DNA from: Myxococcales bacterium
GTDB lineage: Bacteria > Myxococcota_A > Polyangia > Polyangiales > Ga0077539
DNA: 64,000 nt
Direction of reading: 5' to 3'
Assembly: GCA_030652255.1 (NCBI GenBank)
Contig: JAUSAZ010000097.1
Coordinates: 124,001-188,000 of the forward strand
A program made the translations under genes and the position numbers. Positions 18,016 to 27,232 of the stretch are shown in pieces (position 1 is the first letter of the stretch; each line of letters opens with the position of its first letter). Below the pieces are notes generated by a model, which worked only from the letters and a program-made list of their open reading frames with translations, was not told the origin of the DNA and searched no databases.

Positions 18016-21000
18016 TTAGCGCCCGGGGGCGACCCGGGCGAGATAGGCCGCCCGCGCGATCGGGTCCTCGAAGGCCGCCGACTGGCGAGCGATCCAGGCC
18101 TCGGCGCGGCGATCGAGCCGCTCGGCGTCGACCGCGCGCTCCGAGCGTCGCGCCGCCGAGGCCGCGGCGAGCAGCAGCGGGAGTTCGGCGTAGCCTCCTC
18201 CAAAGCCCGCGGCGTCCATCTCCTCGACGGCCTCGAAGGCCCGGAGCCATCCCTCCTCGACGCGCCCGAGACCGAGCAGCGCCCGGCTCCAGCGGGACTG
18301 CATCAGCCACCGTCGCACGGGGGTATGCGGCGACAGCGCCACGGCCGACCGCGCCTCGCGCTCGGCGTCGTCGAAGGCTCCGCGCGCGAGCAGCGTCTCG
18401 GCGAGGACGTCGCGCGCCATCGCCTGGTAGCCGTCCGAGATGCCCGGGGTCGCGAGGATGCCGCCCGCGAGGCGCGCGGCCTCCGCCACGGCGTCGGGGC
18501 TGCCCCGCGCGAGGAGGCCGTTCGCGAGGCTCAGGGCAGCGTGCGAGATTGCCATCCCGACGCCCATCGCGAGCGCGTCGGCGTGCGAGCCACGGAGCCG
18601 CGCCTCGCCCGCCGCGAGGTCGCCCGCGCGGCACTCCAGCTCGCCCAGGTTGTCGCGCGAGAACACCGCCATCAGGGACGACCCGCCGCCCTCGTCAAAG
18701 AGGCCGATCGCCTCGCGGAGCAGCGCGAGCTGCGGGGCGAGCGTGTCCTGGGTGTGGCGCTCGTGGGTGCAGTGCACGACGTTGAGCCACGCGAGCAGCA
18801 TCGGATACCGCGGCAGGAGCTCGCCGAGGGTCGCCTCGGCCCGCGACAGCAGCGCGAGCCCGAGCCCGGGAGATCCCACCTGGATCACCGCGCTCGCCAG
18901 GTGGATGGCGGTGTCGCCGTAGACCAGCGCCGAGTCCTCCAGCGGGGCGGCGGCGAGGAAGCCCTCGACGCACGCGCGGAGCGCGTCGTGGGCGTTTCGG
19001 TAGGCCGCGAGCAGCGCGACGGTGCGCTGGGCGTAGCACCAGTAGGTGCTCCCCGCGGGGAGCAGCGCCGCGGCCTCCGACGCCGCCGCGCCGCCGGCCG
19101 TCCAGTCCCAGCGGGTGACGGCGCAGAAGCTCTCCAGCGCCCCGAGCGCCCCGCGCGCCTCGCCCCGCGCGCCCGCGGCGCGGCCCCGGCGGGCGAGGGC
19201 CTCGCAGGCGCGAAACTCCCCGCGGTCGAAGGCCCGGTGCGCGGCCCTCACGAACCACGGGGCCGCGTCGTCGGCGCTGCCCGCGAGGAGGTGATGCTCC
19301 GCGATGAGCGCGGGGTCGGCCTCGCGCGCGGCGAGCCAACCCGCGGCGAGCTGGTGCCCGAGGCGGCGGTCGTCCTCGGTGAGCAGGCCGTACGCGGCGT
19401 CGCGCATCAGGGCGTGGCGGATGCGGTACGACCCGGGCGCGTCGCGCTGCGCCTCGACGATCTCCTCGCGCACCAGGTCGGACACGCCGTGCTCGCCGTC
19501 GCCGCCGGGGTCGGCGCCGAGCACCGCCCGCACCCCTTCGAGCGCGAAGCTCTCACCGAAGACGCTCGCCGCGCGAAGCACCCGGCGCACCCCGGTCTCC
19601 AGCCAGCCGATGCGGGCCTGCAGCATCGCGAGCACGGTCGCGGGCGGCGTGTCCCCGTCGCCGTGGCAGGCCGAGCGTACGAGCTCCTCGAGGTAGAGCG
19701 CGTTGCCGTCGGACTGCTCGGCGATGCGGGCGATGGCCGCCGGGTCGAGCACGTCGCCCGCGACGGCGGTGGCGAGCCGCTCGCACGCGCGTCGCCCCAG
19801 CGGCCGCAGCGGGAGGAGCGTGACCCGGCCCTTCCACAGCTCTGGCGCGAGCTCGTGGACCTCCGGGCGCGCGAAGGCGACCACGAAGAGCGGGCGCTCG
19901 GCGAACTCCCGCAGGGCGAGCTCGATGAGGCCCATCGAGGCGCGGTCGCCCCAGTGGAGGTCTTCGAGCACGAAGCACACCCCGTGGCCTTCGGTCGCCG
20001 CCCGCAGGTACTCCAGGAAGGCCTCGCTCGTCCGCGCCTGCATCACCCGCGGATCCTGGCGGGCCGCGCGCAGCCGCACGCTCTCCTCGTCTGGGAAGGG
20101 CAGGTCGCAGAGCTCTCCGAGGAGCTCGGCCACGCCCTGCGCAGCGGCGGCCGGGAGCATCGCCGACACGCCCGCGACGAGCTTCGAGCGAGCAACCTCC
20201 GCGCCCTCGTCGCCGGTGACACCGAAGTGCCGGCGGAGCGCCTGGGCGACGAGCCCGAGGGGCGACGCCGCGCGCAGCAGCTCTCCCTTCGCCTCGAGGC
20301 GCAGGACCGGGAGCGCCCCCTCGCGCTGCGCCGCCCGCCGGAGGAGCTCGTGCCGCAGCCGCGACTTGCCGAGGCCCGCTCCGCCGACCACGAGCACGGC
20401 CCGGGCGGTGCCCTCGTCGAAGCTCGCGGCCATGGTCATCTCCAGCAGCGAGAGCTCCTGCTCGCGGCCCACGCAGGGTGTGGCGCGGCCGAGCAGCGGG
20501 CGCGAGGCGTCGACGGACACCGGCAGCGCGTCGAGCGTGCGCCACCCGTCGGCGCTCTCGACCGTCACGACGCGCCCGTCGACGAGCGCCGCGGTCACGT
20601 CGTCGAGGCGCACCTGGCCCGACGGGCTGCCCGTCGTGAGCAGGGCCGCGGCGCGCTCCAGCGCCTCGCCGAGCGGCAGCCGCTCCCCGGCGACGCCCCG
20701 CGCCGTCGCGACGGCGACGACCGCCGCGGGCCAGGCGACCAGCGCCCGCTGCGCGAGGCTCACGGCCTGGAGCGCCAGGTCGACCGCGGAGGCCCCCGGT
20801 CCCAGCGTTGCGACGATGGAGCCGTCCGCGAGGCGCTCGGTGCGCACGCCCCGGGCCGCGATGGCGCGCACCACCGCGGCGGCGTCCGCGTCCGGCGTCG
20901 AGGCGTCCGAGACGACGAGCGTGGCGTCGTCGGCGCCGCCCGGCAGCGAGACCACGATGACGCTCACGAGCTCGAGCTCGCGCGCACCGAGGCCGAGGGG

Positions 21001-21888
21001 GGCGGACGCCGTCACGCTGATCGTCGGGGGGAGCGGGGCGAGGCCGGCGAGGGCCTCCGCCACGGCGCCGCCATCCCTCGGGCGCTGGAGCGGGTCCTTC
21101 AAGAGCATCTGCGCGACGAGCGCGCGCAGGGGCGCGGGGAGGTCCGGGCGCGCGGCGTCGAGCGAGACGGGCTCGCCGAAGAGCACCTTGCCCAGCGTCG
21201 CGACGAGGTGACTGGCCGCGAAGGGCGATCGCCCGGTCAGGCACTGGTAGAACACGCAGCCGAGCGCGAACACGTCCGCGGCCGGGCCGATGGTGCGCAG
21301 CCCCTGGGCCTGTTCGGGGGCCATGTACTCGGGCGTCCCGACGAGCATCCCGCTCTGGGTGAGGGCGCGCTCGCCGCCGACGGCGCGCACGAGCCCGAAG
21401 TCGAGCACGGTCACCCCCGCCGCTTCGGCCCCCTTGAGGAAGAGGTTGGAGGGCTTCACGTCCCGGTGCACCAGGCCGCGGCGGTGGGCGGCGTGCAGCG
21501 CGTCGGCCACGCGGCCCACCAGGGTGAGGGTGTCGGCCACGGAGAGCGGGCCGCGCTCCAGGCGCTTCGTGAGCACCTCGCCCTCGAGACACTCCATCGC
21601 GAGGAAGGGTCGCCCGTCGTCGGCCGCGCCGTGCGCGACGTACGCGACGATGGCCGGGTGCGCGAGCTCGGCGAGCACGTCGATCTCCGCGGCGAAGCGC
21701 GCGGCGGCGGGCGCCTCGGGGTCGCTCGCGCGCAGCAGCTTGACGGCGACGACGCGCCCGGAGCGACGGTCCGTCGCGCGGAAGACCTCGCCCATGCCGC
21801 CCGCCCCGAGCGGCGCGCCGAGCTCGAAGCGGTCGGCGAAGAGCGTGCCCTCGTCGCCGCGCGCCCCGGCACCCCCCTCGCGTCGCAT
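18016..21888 (-). CDS. Ser/Thr kinase fused to AAA-type ATPase and TPR-like region
   Basis: A 1290-residue multidomain protein. Residues about 20-290 are a Hanks-type kinase: GAGGMGEVF loop, VVAVKLL Lys, HRDVKPSN catalytic loop, DFG in VLDFGLVRA and APE in GTPEYMAPEQ. Residues about 300-470 look like a degenerate cyclase-type domain. Residues about 480-760 are an AAA/STAND ATPase with Walker A GGAGLGKS and Walker B VCFVLEDLHWGD. The rest is helical repeats (ARRGRAAGARGEARGALGAL and similar). This architecture is typical of myxobacterial signalling proteins in which the ATPase-TPR part senses partners and gates the kinase. ATG 21888 is preferred over TTG 21894. It lies 13 bp after a metallo-beta-lactamase-like gene and before a second kinase. 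Confidence 0.9.
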   Translation of the reverse strand: MRREGGAGARGDEGTLFADRFELGAPLGAGGMGEVFRATDRRSGRVVAVKLLRASDPEAPAAARFAAEIDVLAELAHPAIVAYVAHGAADDGRPFLAMECLEGEVLTKRLERGPLSVADTLTLVGRVADALHAAHRRGLVHRDVKPSNLFLKGAEAAGVTVLDFGLVRAVGGERALTQSGMLVGTPEYMAPEQAQGLRTIGPAADVFALGCVFYQCLTGRSPFAASHLVATLGKVLFGEPVSLDAARPDLPAPLRALVAQMLLKDPLQRPRDGGAVAEALAGLAPLPPTISVTASAPLGLGARELELVSVIVVSLPGGADDATLVVSDASTPDADAAAVVRAIAARGVRTERLADGSIVATLGPGASAVDLALQAVSLAQRALVAWPAAVVAVATARGVAGERLPLGEALERAAALLTTGSPSGQVRLDDVTAALVDGRVVTVESADGWRTLDALPVSVDASRPLLGRATPCVGREQELSLLEMTMAASFDEGTARAVLVVGGAGLGKSRLRHELLRRAAQREGALPVLRLEAKGELLRAASPLGLVAQALRRHFGVTGDEGAEVARSKLVAGVSAMLPAAAAQGVAELLGELCDLPFPDEESVRLRAARQDPRVMQARTSEAFLEYLRAATEGHGVCFVLEDLHWGDRASMGLIELALREFAERPLFVVAFARPEVHELAPELWKGRVTLLPLRPLGRRACERLATAVAGDVLDPAAIARIAEQSDGNALYLEELVRSACHGDGDTPPATVLAMLQARIGWLETGVRRVLRAASVFGESFALEGVRAVLGADPGGDGEHGVSDLVREEIVEAQRDAPGSYRIRHALMRDAAYGLLTEDDRRLGHQLAAGWLAAREADPALIAEHHLLAGSADDAAPWFVRAAHRAFDRGEFRACEALARRGRAAGARGEARGALGALESFCAVTRWDWTAGGAAASEAAALLPAGSTYWCYAQRTVALLAAYRNAHDALRACVEGFLAAAPLEDSALVYGDTAIHLASAVIQVGSPGLGLALLSRAEATLGELLPRYPMLLAWLNVVHCTHERHTQDTLAPQLALLREAIGLFDEGGGSSLMAVFSRDNLGELECRAGDLAAGEARLRGSHADALAMGVGMAISHAALSLANGLLARGSPDAVAEAARLAGGILATPGISDGYQAMARDVLAETLLARGAFDDAEREARSAVALSPHTPVRRWLMQSRWSRALLGLGRVEEGWLRAFEAVEEMDAAGFGGGYAELPLLLAAASAARRSERAVDAERLDRRAEAWIARQSAAFEDPIARAAYLARVAPGR

Positions 21889-21901
21889 GCTCAAGCGGGC
21901 G

Positions 21902-22615
21902 TCACTCCATCCCGAGGGTCGACGTGCAGGAGCGCCGGAGGTCGGCGCGCGCGGTGTCGCGCAGGACCTCGCCGTGCGCAGAGACGAGGTGCGCGAAGTC
22001 GTGCGAGAGGAGCCGCTCGAAGTCGGGGCGAAGCGCCTGCGGTCGTCCGCCGGTCATCTCCTTCAGCCAGATGGGGCCGAGGGTGAGCGGGCGGCGGAGG
22101 AAGCCCATCACCCGGCACGCGAGCGCGCCCCCCAGCGAGCAGCGGGTGGTGTCGGGCCAGTGCTGGACGCTGTCGCAGGTGATGAGCAGGTCGCCCGCGG
22201 GTTGCGTCAGCAGGAGCGCGGCCTCGCCCTTCTGCGCGTTCTGGAATGAGAACACCCGCGCGCGGGGGTGGGGGCTCGCGCCGCCGTCGGCGAGGCGCTC
22301 AGTGGCGGCGTCGGGCGGGAGCGAGGTCCAGCAGGTGGGCGAGTACCGGGATCGGTAATAGGGGTCGTCGCGGGTGTGGAAGAAGCCGAGGCGGACGAGG
22401 TGACGAACGGTGCCCAGGCGGTCGAGCGCACGCTCGCCTTCGGGGGAGAGCCGGACGGAGTTCACGAGGGTCAGGGCGTCGCCCTCGCGGAGCACGATCA
22501 TGTTGCGCCCGAAGGAGAGCCCCGGGGCCGCGCGGAAGGTCCCGCGCACGAGGAACACGTCGGGGAAGATCTCGTCGAGGTCGCCGTGGGGCAGGGACTC
22601 AGCGAACGCGCTCAT
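21902..22615 (-). CDS. Metallo-beta-lactamase-fold-like protein with an atypical metal site
   Basis: A 237-residue protein with the layout of short MBL-fold hydrolases: GRNMIVLREGDALTLVNSVR, then LDRLGTVRHLVRLGFFHTRD, LITCDSVQHW, and LVSAHGEVL near the end. The canonical HxHxDH Zn motif is absent; HTRDDPYY occupies its place. Residues SVQHW and SAHG may supply remaining ligands. It may therefore be a one-metal or non-catalytic member, similar in plan to DUF4336-type proteins. ATG 22615 is chosen because residues after it begin the conserved core (LDEIFPDVFLVRG). It is probably first in the operon with two Ser/Thr kinases. The substrate is unknown. Confidence 0.65.
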   Translation of the reverse strand: MSAFAESLPHGDLDEIFPDVFLVRGTFRAAPGLSFGRNMIVLREGDALTLVNSVRLSPEGERALDRLGTVRHLVRLGFFHTRDDPYYRSRYSPTCWTSLPPDAATERLADGGASPHPRARVFSFQNAQKGEAALLLTQPAGDLLITCDSVQHWPDTTRCSLGGALACRVMGFLRRPLTLGPIWLKEMTGGRPQALRPDFERLLSHDFAHLVSAHGEVLRDTARADLRRSCTSTLGME

Positions 22616-22702
22616 GGGGTGGCGCACGGTATCATCGGCCGCCGCGAAGCTTCGAGCGCGGCCTGGTCGAGCGATGCGACAAGCGTCCGGGGCGCACCCG
22701 CC

Positions 22703-23989
22703 TCACATCCCCGCGGTCTCCTCCAGCTCCCGCCCGCCCGTCTCCGGCAGCAGCGCCAATATCAACCCCAGCGCCAGCAGCGGGAACACCGCCGTCGCCC
22801 CCACCGTCGGACCCCACCCGTAGCGGGCCGCGAAGTACCCCACCAGCGGCGGCGAGAGCACATACCCGATGCGCCCGAGCAGGTTGTTCGACCACGCGAA
22901 GGCGTCCGCCCGGTGCTCCGTCGGAAACAGCTCCGTCGTAAAGGCGTTGAGCACCGGCAGGAAGGCGCTGCACCCGAACACCGCCAGCACCAGCGCCCCC
23001 GTCAGCGCCCCGCGCCCCTGTAGCGTGTACGCCGCGAACACCCCGGCGCTGAGCACCCCGTAGATGATCACCGCCCCGCGCTTGCGCCCCACCACGTCGA
23101 GCAGCTTGCCCGCGAGGAACACCAGCGGCATCGACACCACCGCCGCGACGGTGATCGACCCGCCCACCTGCGCGTCCGTGAACGCGCGCTCGGACACGGC
23201 GAACTCCTTCCAGAACGTGATCGCGTTCTGCGTGCACACGTACGAGAGGAACCAGATCACCGCCATCTGGAGGATGCGCTTGAGGTGCTTCGTGCGCAGC
23301 ACCGCGAAGATGTCCCCCTGCACCGGCGCGGGCGTGGTGGCGGTCGCGGCGTGGGCCTCCTCGAAGCGCCGCGTCTCCTTCAGGCCGCGGCGCGCGTAGG
23401 CCATGATGCCCAGCGGGACCGCGCCCACCACGAAGACCAGGCGCCACCCGATGGGGCTCTTGAGCATGAGCGGCACGAGGCCCGCGCAGGCGATGCCGCC
23501 GAGCGACGAGCACGCCTGGAGGATGCCGATGACGGTGCCGCGTCGGGCGGCGGGGTACTCCTCGGCGGCGATGACCATGGCGATGGTCCACTCGCCGATG
23601 AGGAAGACGCGGGCGATGCACTGGAGCAGGCCGAAGACCACGGCGTTGGGCGACGCGGCCGAGGCGAGCGAGGCCAGGGTGTACCCGACGATGGTGATGG
23701 AGAGCACGCGCCGCCGGCCGATGCGGTCGGCCACGCGGATGAGCAGGTACGCGATGACGGTGCCGGCGTTGATGCACGCGAGCAGCACGCCCGCGGCCTC
23801 CGGGGAGATGTGGAAGTCGCGGCGCAGGTTGGGGAGGATCTGCGCGAGCGCGAACATGTCGTAGCCCTCGAAGAAGGTCGCCACGCTCAGGAAGACCAGC
23901 AGGCGCCGGAGGTATCCCTCATCGGGCGCGGGCCCCGCGGGCTCGCGGTAGGGCGCGGCGGACAGGTTGGGGGAGGGCAGGTCGCTCAT
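22703..23989 (-). CDS. MFS transporter, sugar/aromatic-acid symporter type
   Basis: A 428-residue integral membrane protein with 12 hydrophobic segments in two halves. The loop 2-3 signature of the major facilitator superfamily is present (RVADRIGRRRVLSIT), repeated in the second half as GKLLDVVGRKRGAV. The start FFEGYDMFALAQILPNLRRD resembles metabolite:H+ symporters. The charged central loop (residues about 205-230) separates the halves. The substrate cannot be told from sequence, and no catabolic genes lie nearby to hint at it. It is divergent from the small unknown gene at 24238. A TTGACC lies at 24024-24029 (minus strand) upstream, but no convincing -10 follows. Confidence 0.9.
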   Translation of the reverse strand: MSDLPSPNLSAAPYREPAGPAPDEGYLRRLLVFLSVATFFEGYDMFALAQILPNLRRDFHISPEAAGVLLACINAGTVIAYLLIRVADRIGRRRVLSITIVGYTLASLASAASPNAVVFGLLQCIARVFLIGEWTIAMVIAAEEYPAARRGTVIGILQACSSLGGIACAGLVPLMLKSPIGWRLVFVVGAVPLGIMAYARRGLKETRRFEEAHAATATTPAPVQGDIFAVLRTKHLKRILQMAVIWFLSYVCTQNAITFWKEFAVSERAFTDAQVGGSITVAAVVSMPLVFLAGKLLDVVGRKRGAVIIYGVLSAGVFAAYTLQGRGALTGALVLAVFGCSAFLPVLNAFTTELFPTEHRADAFAWSNNLLGRIGYVLSPPLVGYFAARYGWGPTVGATAVFPLLALGLILALLPETGGRELEETAGM

Positions 23990-24237
23990 CGGGCGCGGAG
24001 TCTCGCACCGCCCGCGGGCCTGGGGTCAATCGCTCAGCGCCGCGGCGGTGGACGTTGGTGTCCACCGGCGTCGTGTGCGCGGTCGTTCGCGGCCAACGCG
24101 CAGGCTCGCACCGGCGAGCTCAGGACAGCGATCGAAGCGAGATCATGCGGTTGTGAGCGCACGGCAGCGCCATGGCACGCCCGCTGCTGAGCATCGGCCC
24201 GGGGGCGATTGGGCCTCCGATTGCTGTGGGGAAGTAC

Positions 24238-24675
24238 ATGAAGTCAAAGATCAGGGTGAGTTTCGACAAGATCGAGGTGGTCGAGGGCCGTGGCCTGGGG
24301 GACACGAAGACACTCGAGCTGAACGTCGCCGCGGGCGATGGGACGGTTACCTCGACGTGGCCGGCGCCAGGCTCGTTCTCGTCCGTCACGAAGTCCCAGC
24401 CGCGCGTGTTCACGGGCCACGAGGGCATGATCGGGGTCTACTCGGTGGAGGAGGGCGACTCCCTCACCAAGCGCTTCGGCGTCAACATCATCGAGCACGA
24501 CACCGGCGCGAACGGCCAGGACGACCAGGGCGTCGGCCACATCACCCTCGAGCTGAGCGACGGCGTGTCGATCGTCGTCGGCAAGGCGATCAAGCTCTAC
24601 AACCGGGCCGGGACCTACGCCGGCAAGGTGAAGGTCTCGCTCCGGGCCGAAGAGATCGGCACCGTCAACAGCTGA
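24238..24675 (+). CDS. Small protein of unknown function, beta-rich
   Basis: I do not recognise this 145-residue protein. It is predicted to be all-beta and acidic, with repeated short strands (KIRVSFDKIEVVEGRG, VGHITLELSDGVSIVVGKAI, GKVKVSLRAEEIG) and no signal peptide or transmembrane segment. The first segment resembles a calcium- or lipid-binding beta-sandwich in style only. ATG 24238 is preferred over ATG 24172: GGGGAAG (24228-24234) precedes it by 3 nt, and the 22 codons between the two have many A/T third positions. It stands alone between divergent MFS and convergent membrane-protein genes. Codon bias is slightly weaker than in its neighbours, which might indicate relatively recent acquisition. 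Confidence 0.6.
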   Translation: MKSKIRVSFDKIEVVEGRGLGDTKTLELNVAAGDGTVTSTWPAPGSFSSVTKSQPRVFTGHEGMIGVYSVEEGDSLTKRFGVNIIEHDTGANGQDDQGVGHITLELSDGVSIVVGKAIKLYNRAGTYAGKVKVSLRAEEIGTVNS

Positions 24676-24789
24676 CCGCTCCGGGGCGAGCGTCGGGCGG
24701 AGTCGGCGCACAACCGTGCCCACGCTCCGCTCGACGCATCGCGCCCCGCGCGAGTGCATCGCCCCGTGGAGGATCGAGGGGCCGCTCCC

Positions 24790-25344
24790 TCAGCGCCGCG
24801 AAGGCAACATCGCCGCGAGCTCGCGCGCGAAGCCGCTGGCGGGCGTGATCACCGTGCGGTCTTCCGACACCGTCCACCGCGCCTCCCTCGTCCGTGCGCC
24901 CTCGCGCGCCCGGAACACCACCTCGCACCCCGTCCCCCCGTCGCCCGGCGCCTCGGCGGTCCATCCGCCCGGCGTGAAGCGCCCGCGGCGCCCGCGGCCC
25001 GAGTACGCCAGCAGCGCCTCGGTGTTGGTCAGCCGGAAGGCCCCACGCCACTCCTGCACGATGGCCACGTCGCTCACCCGGCACCCCGGCGCGATGGCAG
25101 CCTGCTGCGACGGGCTCACGGCCAGCATCGGAGCATCCCGGCCCGTGAGCGCCCCGGCATTCAAGCGCGTCGTATGGGGCGTCTCTGAGGGGCGCGAGAA
25201 GGGGTTCTCGGGCATCCACTGGAGGATCACCGCCACGCCCGCGACCAGCACCCCGAAGCCCACGATGGCGTACCAGGCCTGGGCGCGCTGCTGCTGTTCC
25301 TTGCGTTCGTACTCGTCGCCGGGGGCCGCCATCTCGCGGACCAT
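24790..25344 (-). CDS. Single-pass membrane protein of unknown function
   Basis: A 184-residue protein with a charged cytoplasmic N-terminus (DEYERKEQQQRAQ), one membrane helix (AWYAIVGFGVLVAGVAVILQW), and an extracytoplasmic domain of about 130 residues rich in short strands (DVAIVQEWRGAFRLTNTEAL, EARWTVSEDRTVITPASGFA). No known domain is recognised. ATG 25344 or ATG 25332 may be used; the former has no obvious Shine-Dalgarno. It is divergent from the M3 peptidase gene with 71 bp between the start codons. Confidence 0.7.
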   Translation of the reverse strand: MVREMAAPGDEYERKEQQQRAQAWYAIVGFGVLVAGVAVILQWMPENPFSRPSETPHTTRLNAGALTGRDAPMLAVSPSQQAAIAPGCRVSDVAIVQEWRGAFRLTNTEALLAYSGRGRRGRFTPGGWTAEAPGDGGTGCEVVFRAREGARTREARWTVSEDRTVITPASGFARELAAMLPSRR

Positions 25345-25415
25345 GGTGCCACACGATGCCGCGGCGGACTGCGTGCCGCGTCGACGGACATACATCCTGG
25401 GGTATACCCAACGCC

Positions 25416-27194
25416 GTGAGCACCCCTCCCGCATCGCCCCCGCGCTGGAACCTCTCGGACCTCTACGCCTCGGTCGCCGACCCCGCGATCGACGCCGACC
25501 TCGACCGCTCGCTGGAGCTCGCCTCCCGGCTCGGGGCGAGCTACCGCGACCGCGTCGCCTCGCTCGACGGCCCCGAGCTCGCCGCGATGCTGGTCTCCTA
25601 CGAGACCGCCCTCGCGGGGCTCTACCGCCCGCAGATGTTCGCCAGCCTCGCCATCGCCACCGACGCCCTCGACGAGCCCACCCGCGCGCTCCACTCCAAG
25701 GTCGGCGAGCGCTCCAACGGGGCCTTCAACCAGCTTCGCTTCGTCGACCTCGAGCTCGGTCGCGCGCCCGCCGAGGTGCACGCCCGCTGGCTCGCCGACC
25801 CCGCCCTCGCGACCTACCGGCACCACCTCGCACGCGCCCGCGACGCCGCCCCCTACGCGCTCCCCGGCCCCGTCGAGGAGGCCCTCTCCACCAAGGACCT
25901 CACCGGCCGCCGCGCCTGGACCCAGCTCTACGACGAGCTCCTCGCGGGCTGGCGCTTCCAGGTCGAGGTGGGCGGCGAGGACCGCACGCTCACCCTCGCC
26001 GACGCCCGCTCGCTGCGCGAAGACCCCGACCGCGACGTGCGCCGCCGCGCCACCGCCGCCATCCAGGACCAGCTCGCCGCGAGCGCCCCCACCCTCGGCT
26101 TCATCGTCAACACCCTCTACCAGGACCACCGCCTGGAGAACGGCCTCCGCGGGCACCTCGACCCCGTGGCGCCCACCATGCTCGACGACGAGCTCTCGCG
26201 CCCCGTGCTCGACGCCCTCATGACCGCCGTCGAGGCCCACTACCCGGTCGCGCAACGGTACTTCCGCTGGAAGGCCGGCAACCTCGGGCTCCCGGTGCTG
26301 GAGAGCCACGACGTGCTCGCGCCGCAGCCCGACGGCGACCGCGAGGCCTCGTGGGAGACCGCGCGCGCCGAGGTGCTGCGCGCCTTCGCCGACCTCGACC
26401 CGAGCGTGGCCGAGGTCGCCGGGAGGTTCTTCAGCGAGGGGCGCATCGACGCCGAGCCGCGCACGGGCAAGCGCGATGGGGCCTTCTGCGCGGGGATGAT
26501 CCCCGGCATCGCACCGCGCGTGCTCATGAACCACCACGGCCGCATGCGCGACGTCTTCACCCTGGCGCACGAGCTCGGCCACGGGGTGCACTTCGCCCTC
26601 GCGGGCGAGCAGTCGCTGCTCAACTACTGGCCCACGAGCCCGATGGCCGAGACGGCGAGCGTGTTCGGCGAGCTGGTGCTGGGGCGCAACCTCCTGGCCC
26701 ACGAGAGCGACCCGGCCGCCCGCAAGGCCATGCGCGCCGCGCGCGTCGAGGAGGCGCTCGGAACCATCCACCGCCAGGTGGCCTTCACCCGCTACGAGCT
26801 GCGCACCCACGAGGCCCGCGCGGCGGGCGTGGTGCCCGTGGAGGACATCTCCGCCATCTGGACCGGGGAGATGGACCGCCTCTACGGCGACTCCGTGCTG
26901 CGCACCGAGCGCGACCGCTACGGCTGGGGGGCGATTCCGCACCTCGTCCACTACCGCTTCTACTGCTACTCGTATGCCTTCGGGCAGCTGCTGGTCTTCG
27001 CCCTCTACGACCTCTGGGAGCGCGAGGGCGCGGCCTTCGTGCCGAAGTACCTCCGGCTCCTGTCGAGCGGGGGGAGGGACCGCCCGGAGGCCCTGCTCGC
27101 CGAGCTCGGGCTCGACGTGCGCGACCCGGCCTTCTGGTCGCGCGGGCTCGCGGTGGTCACCCGCATGGTCGATGACCTGACCGCGGGCGCTTGA
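25416..27194 (+). CDS. pepF: M3-family oligoendopeptidase F
   Basis: A 592-residue cytosolic zinc peptidase that degrades short peptides. The M3 active site HELGHGVHF is at about residues 387-395 (HExxH with the following Gly-His), preceded by DVFTLA. The third zinc ligand is expected in SPMAETASVFGE about 25 residues downstream. N-terminal helical domain and length match the PepF/M3B group. GTG 25416 starts the conserved opening PRWNLSDLYAS; codons upstream are not gene-like. TATACC at 25403-25408, 7 nt before GTG, may be a -10 box and would give a nearly leaderless mRNA. The end of the gene contains the promoter-like TTGATG of the next gene. Confidence 0.92.
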   Translation: MSTPPASPPRWNLSDLYASVADPAIDADLDRSLELASRLGASYRDRVASLDGPELAAMLVSYETALAGLYRPQMFASLAIATDALDEPTRALHSKVGERSNGAFNQLRFVDLELGRAPAEVHARWLADPALATYRHHLARARDAAPYALPGPVEEALSTKDLTGRRAWTQLYDELLAGWRFQVEVGGEDRTLTLADARSLREDPDRDVRRRATAAIQDQLAASAPTLGFIVNTLYQDHRLENGLRGHLDPVAPTMLDDELSRPVLDALMTAVEAHYPVAQRYFRWKAGNLGLPVLESHDVLAPQPDGDREASWETARAEVLRAFADLDPSVAEVAGRFFSEGRIDAEPRTGKRDGAFCAGMIPGIAPRVLMNHHGRMRDVFTLAHELGHGVHFALAGEQSLLNYWPTSPMAETASVFGELVLGRNLLAHESDPAARKAMRAARVEEALGTIHRQVAFTRYELRTHEARAAGVVPVEDISAIWTGEMDRLYGDSVLRTERDRYGWGAIPHLVHYRFYCYSYAFGQLLVFALYDLWEREGAAFVPKYLRLLSSGGRDRPEALLAELGLDVRDPAFWSRGLAVVTRMVDDLTAGA

Positions 27195-27220
27195 TGACTC
27201 CCGCGGGGGAATGGTCTATT
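27191..27220 (+). promoter_or_regulatory. Candidate sigma70-like promoter for the methyltransferase-glycosyltransferase fusion
   Basis: TTGATG (27191-27196), 18-bp spacer and TCTATT (27215-27220). Transcription would start near 27227, giving a very short leader before ATG 27233. The -35 overlaps the end of pepF. The stretch 27194-27232 has five A/T third positions in 13 codons, supporting a non-coding role. Confidence 0.45.
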
Positions 27221-27232
27221 CCGCGCCCTTCC

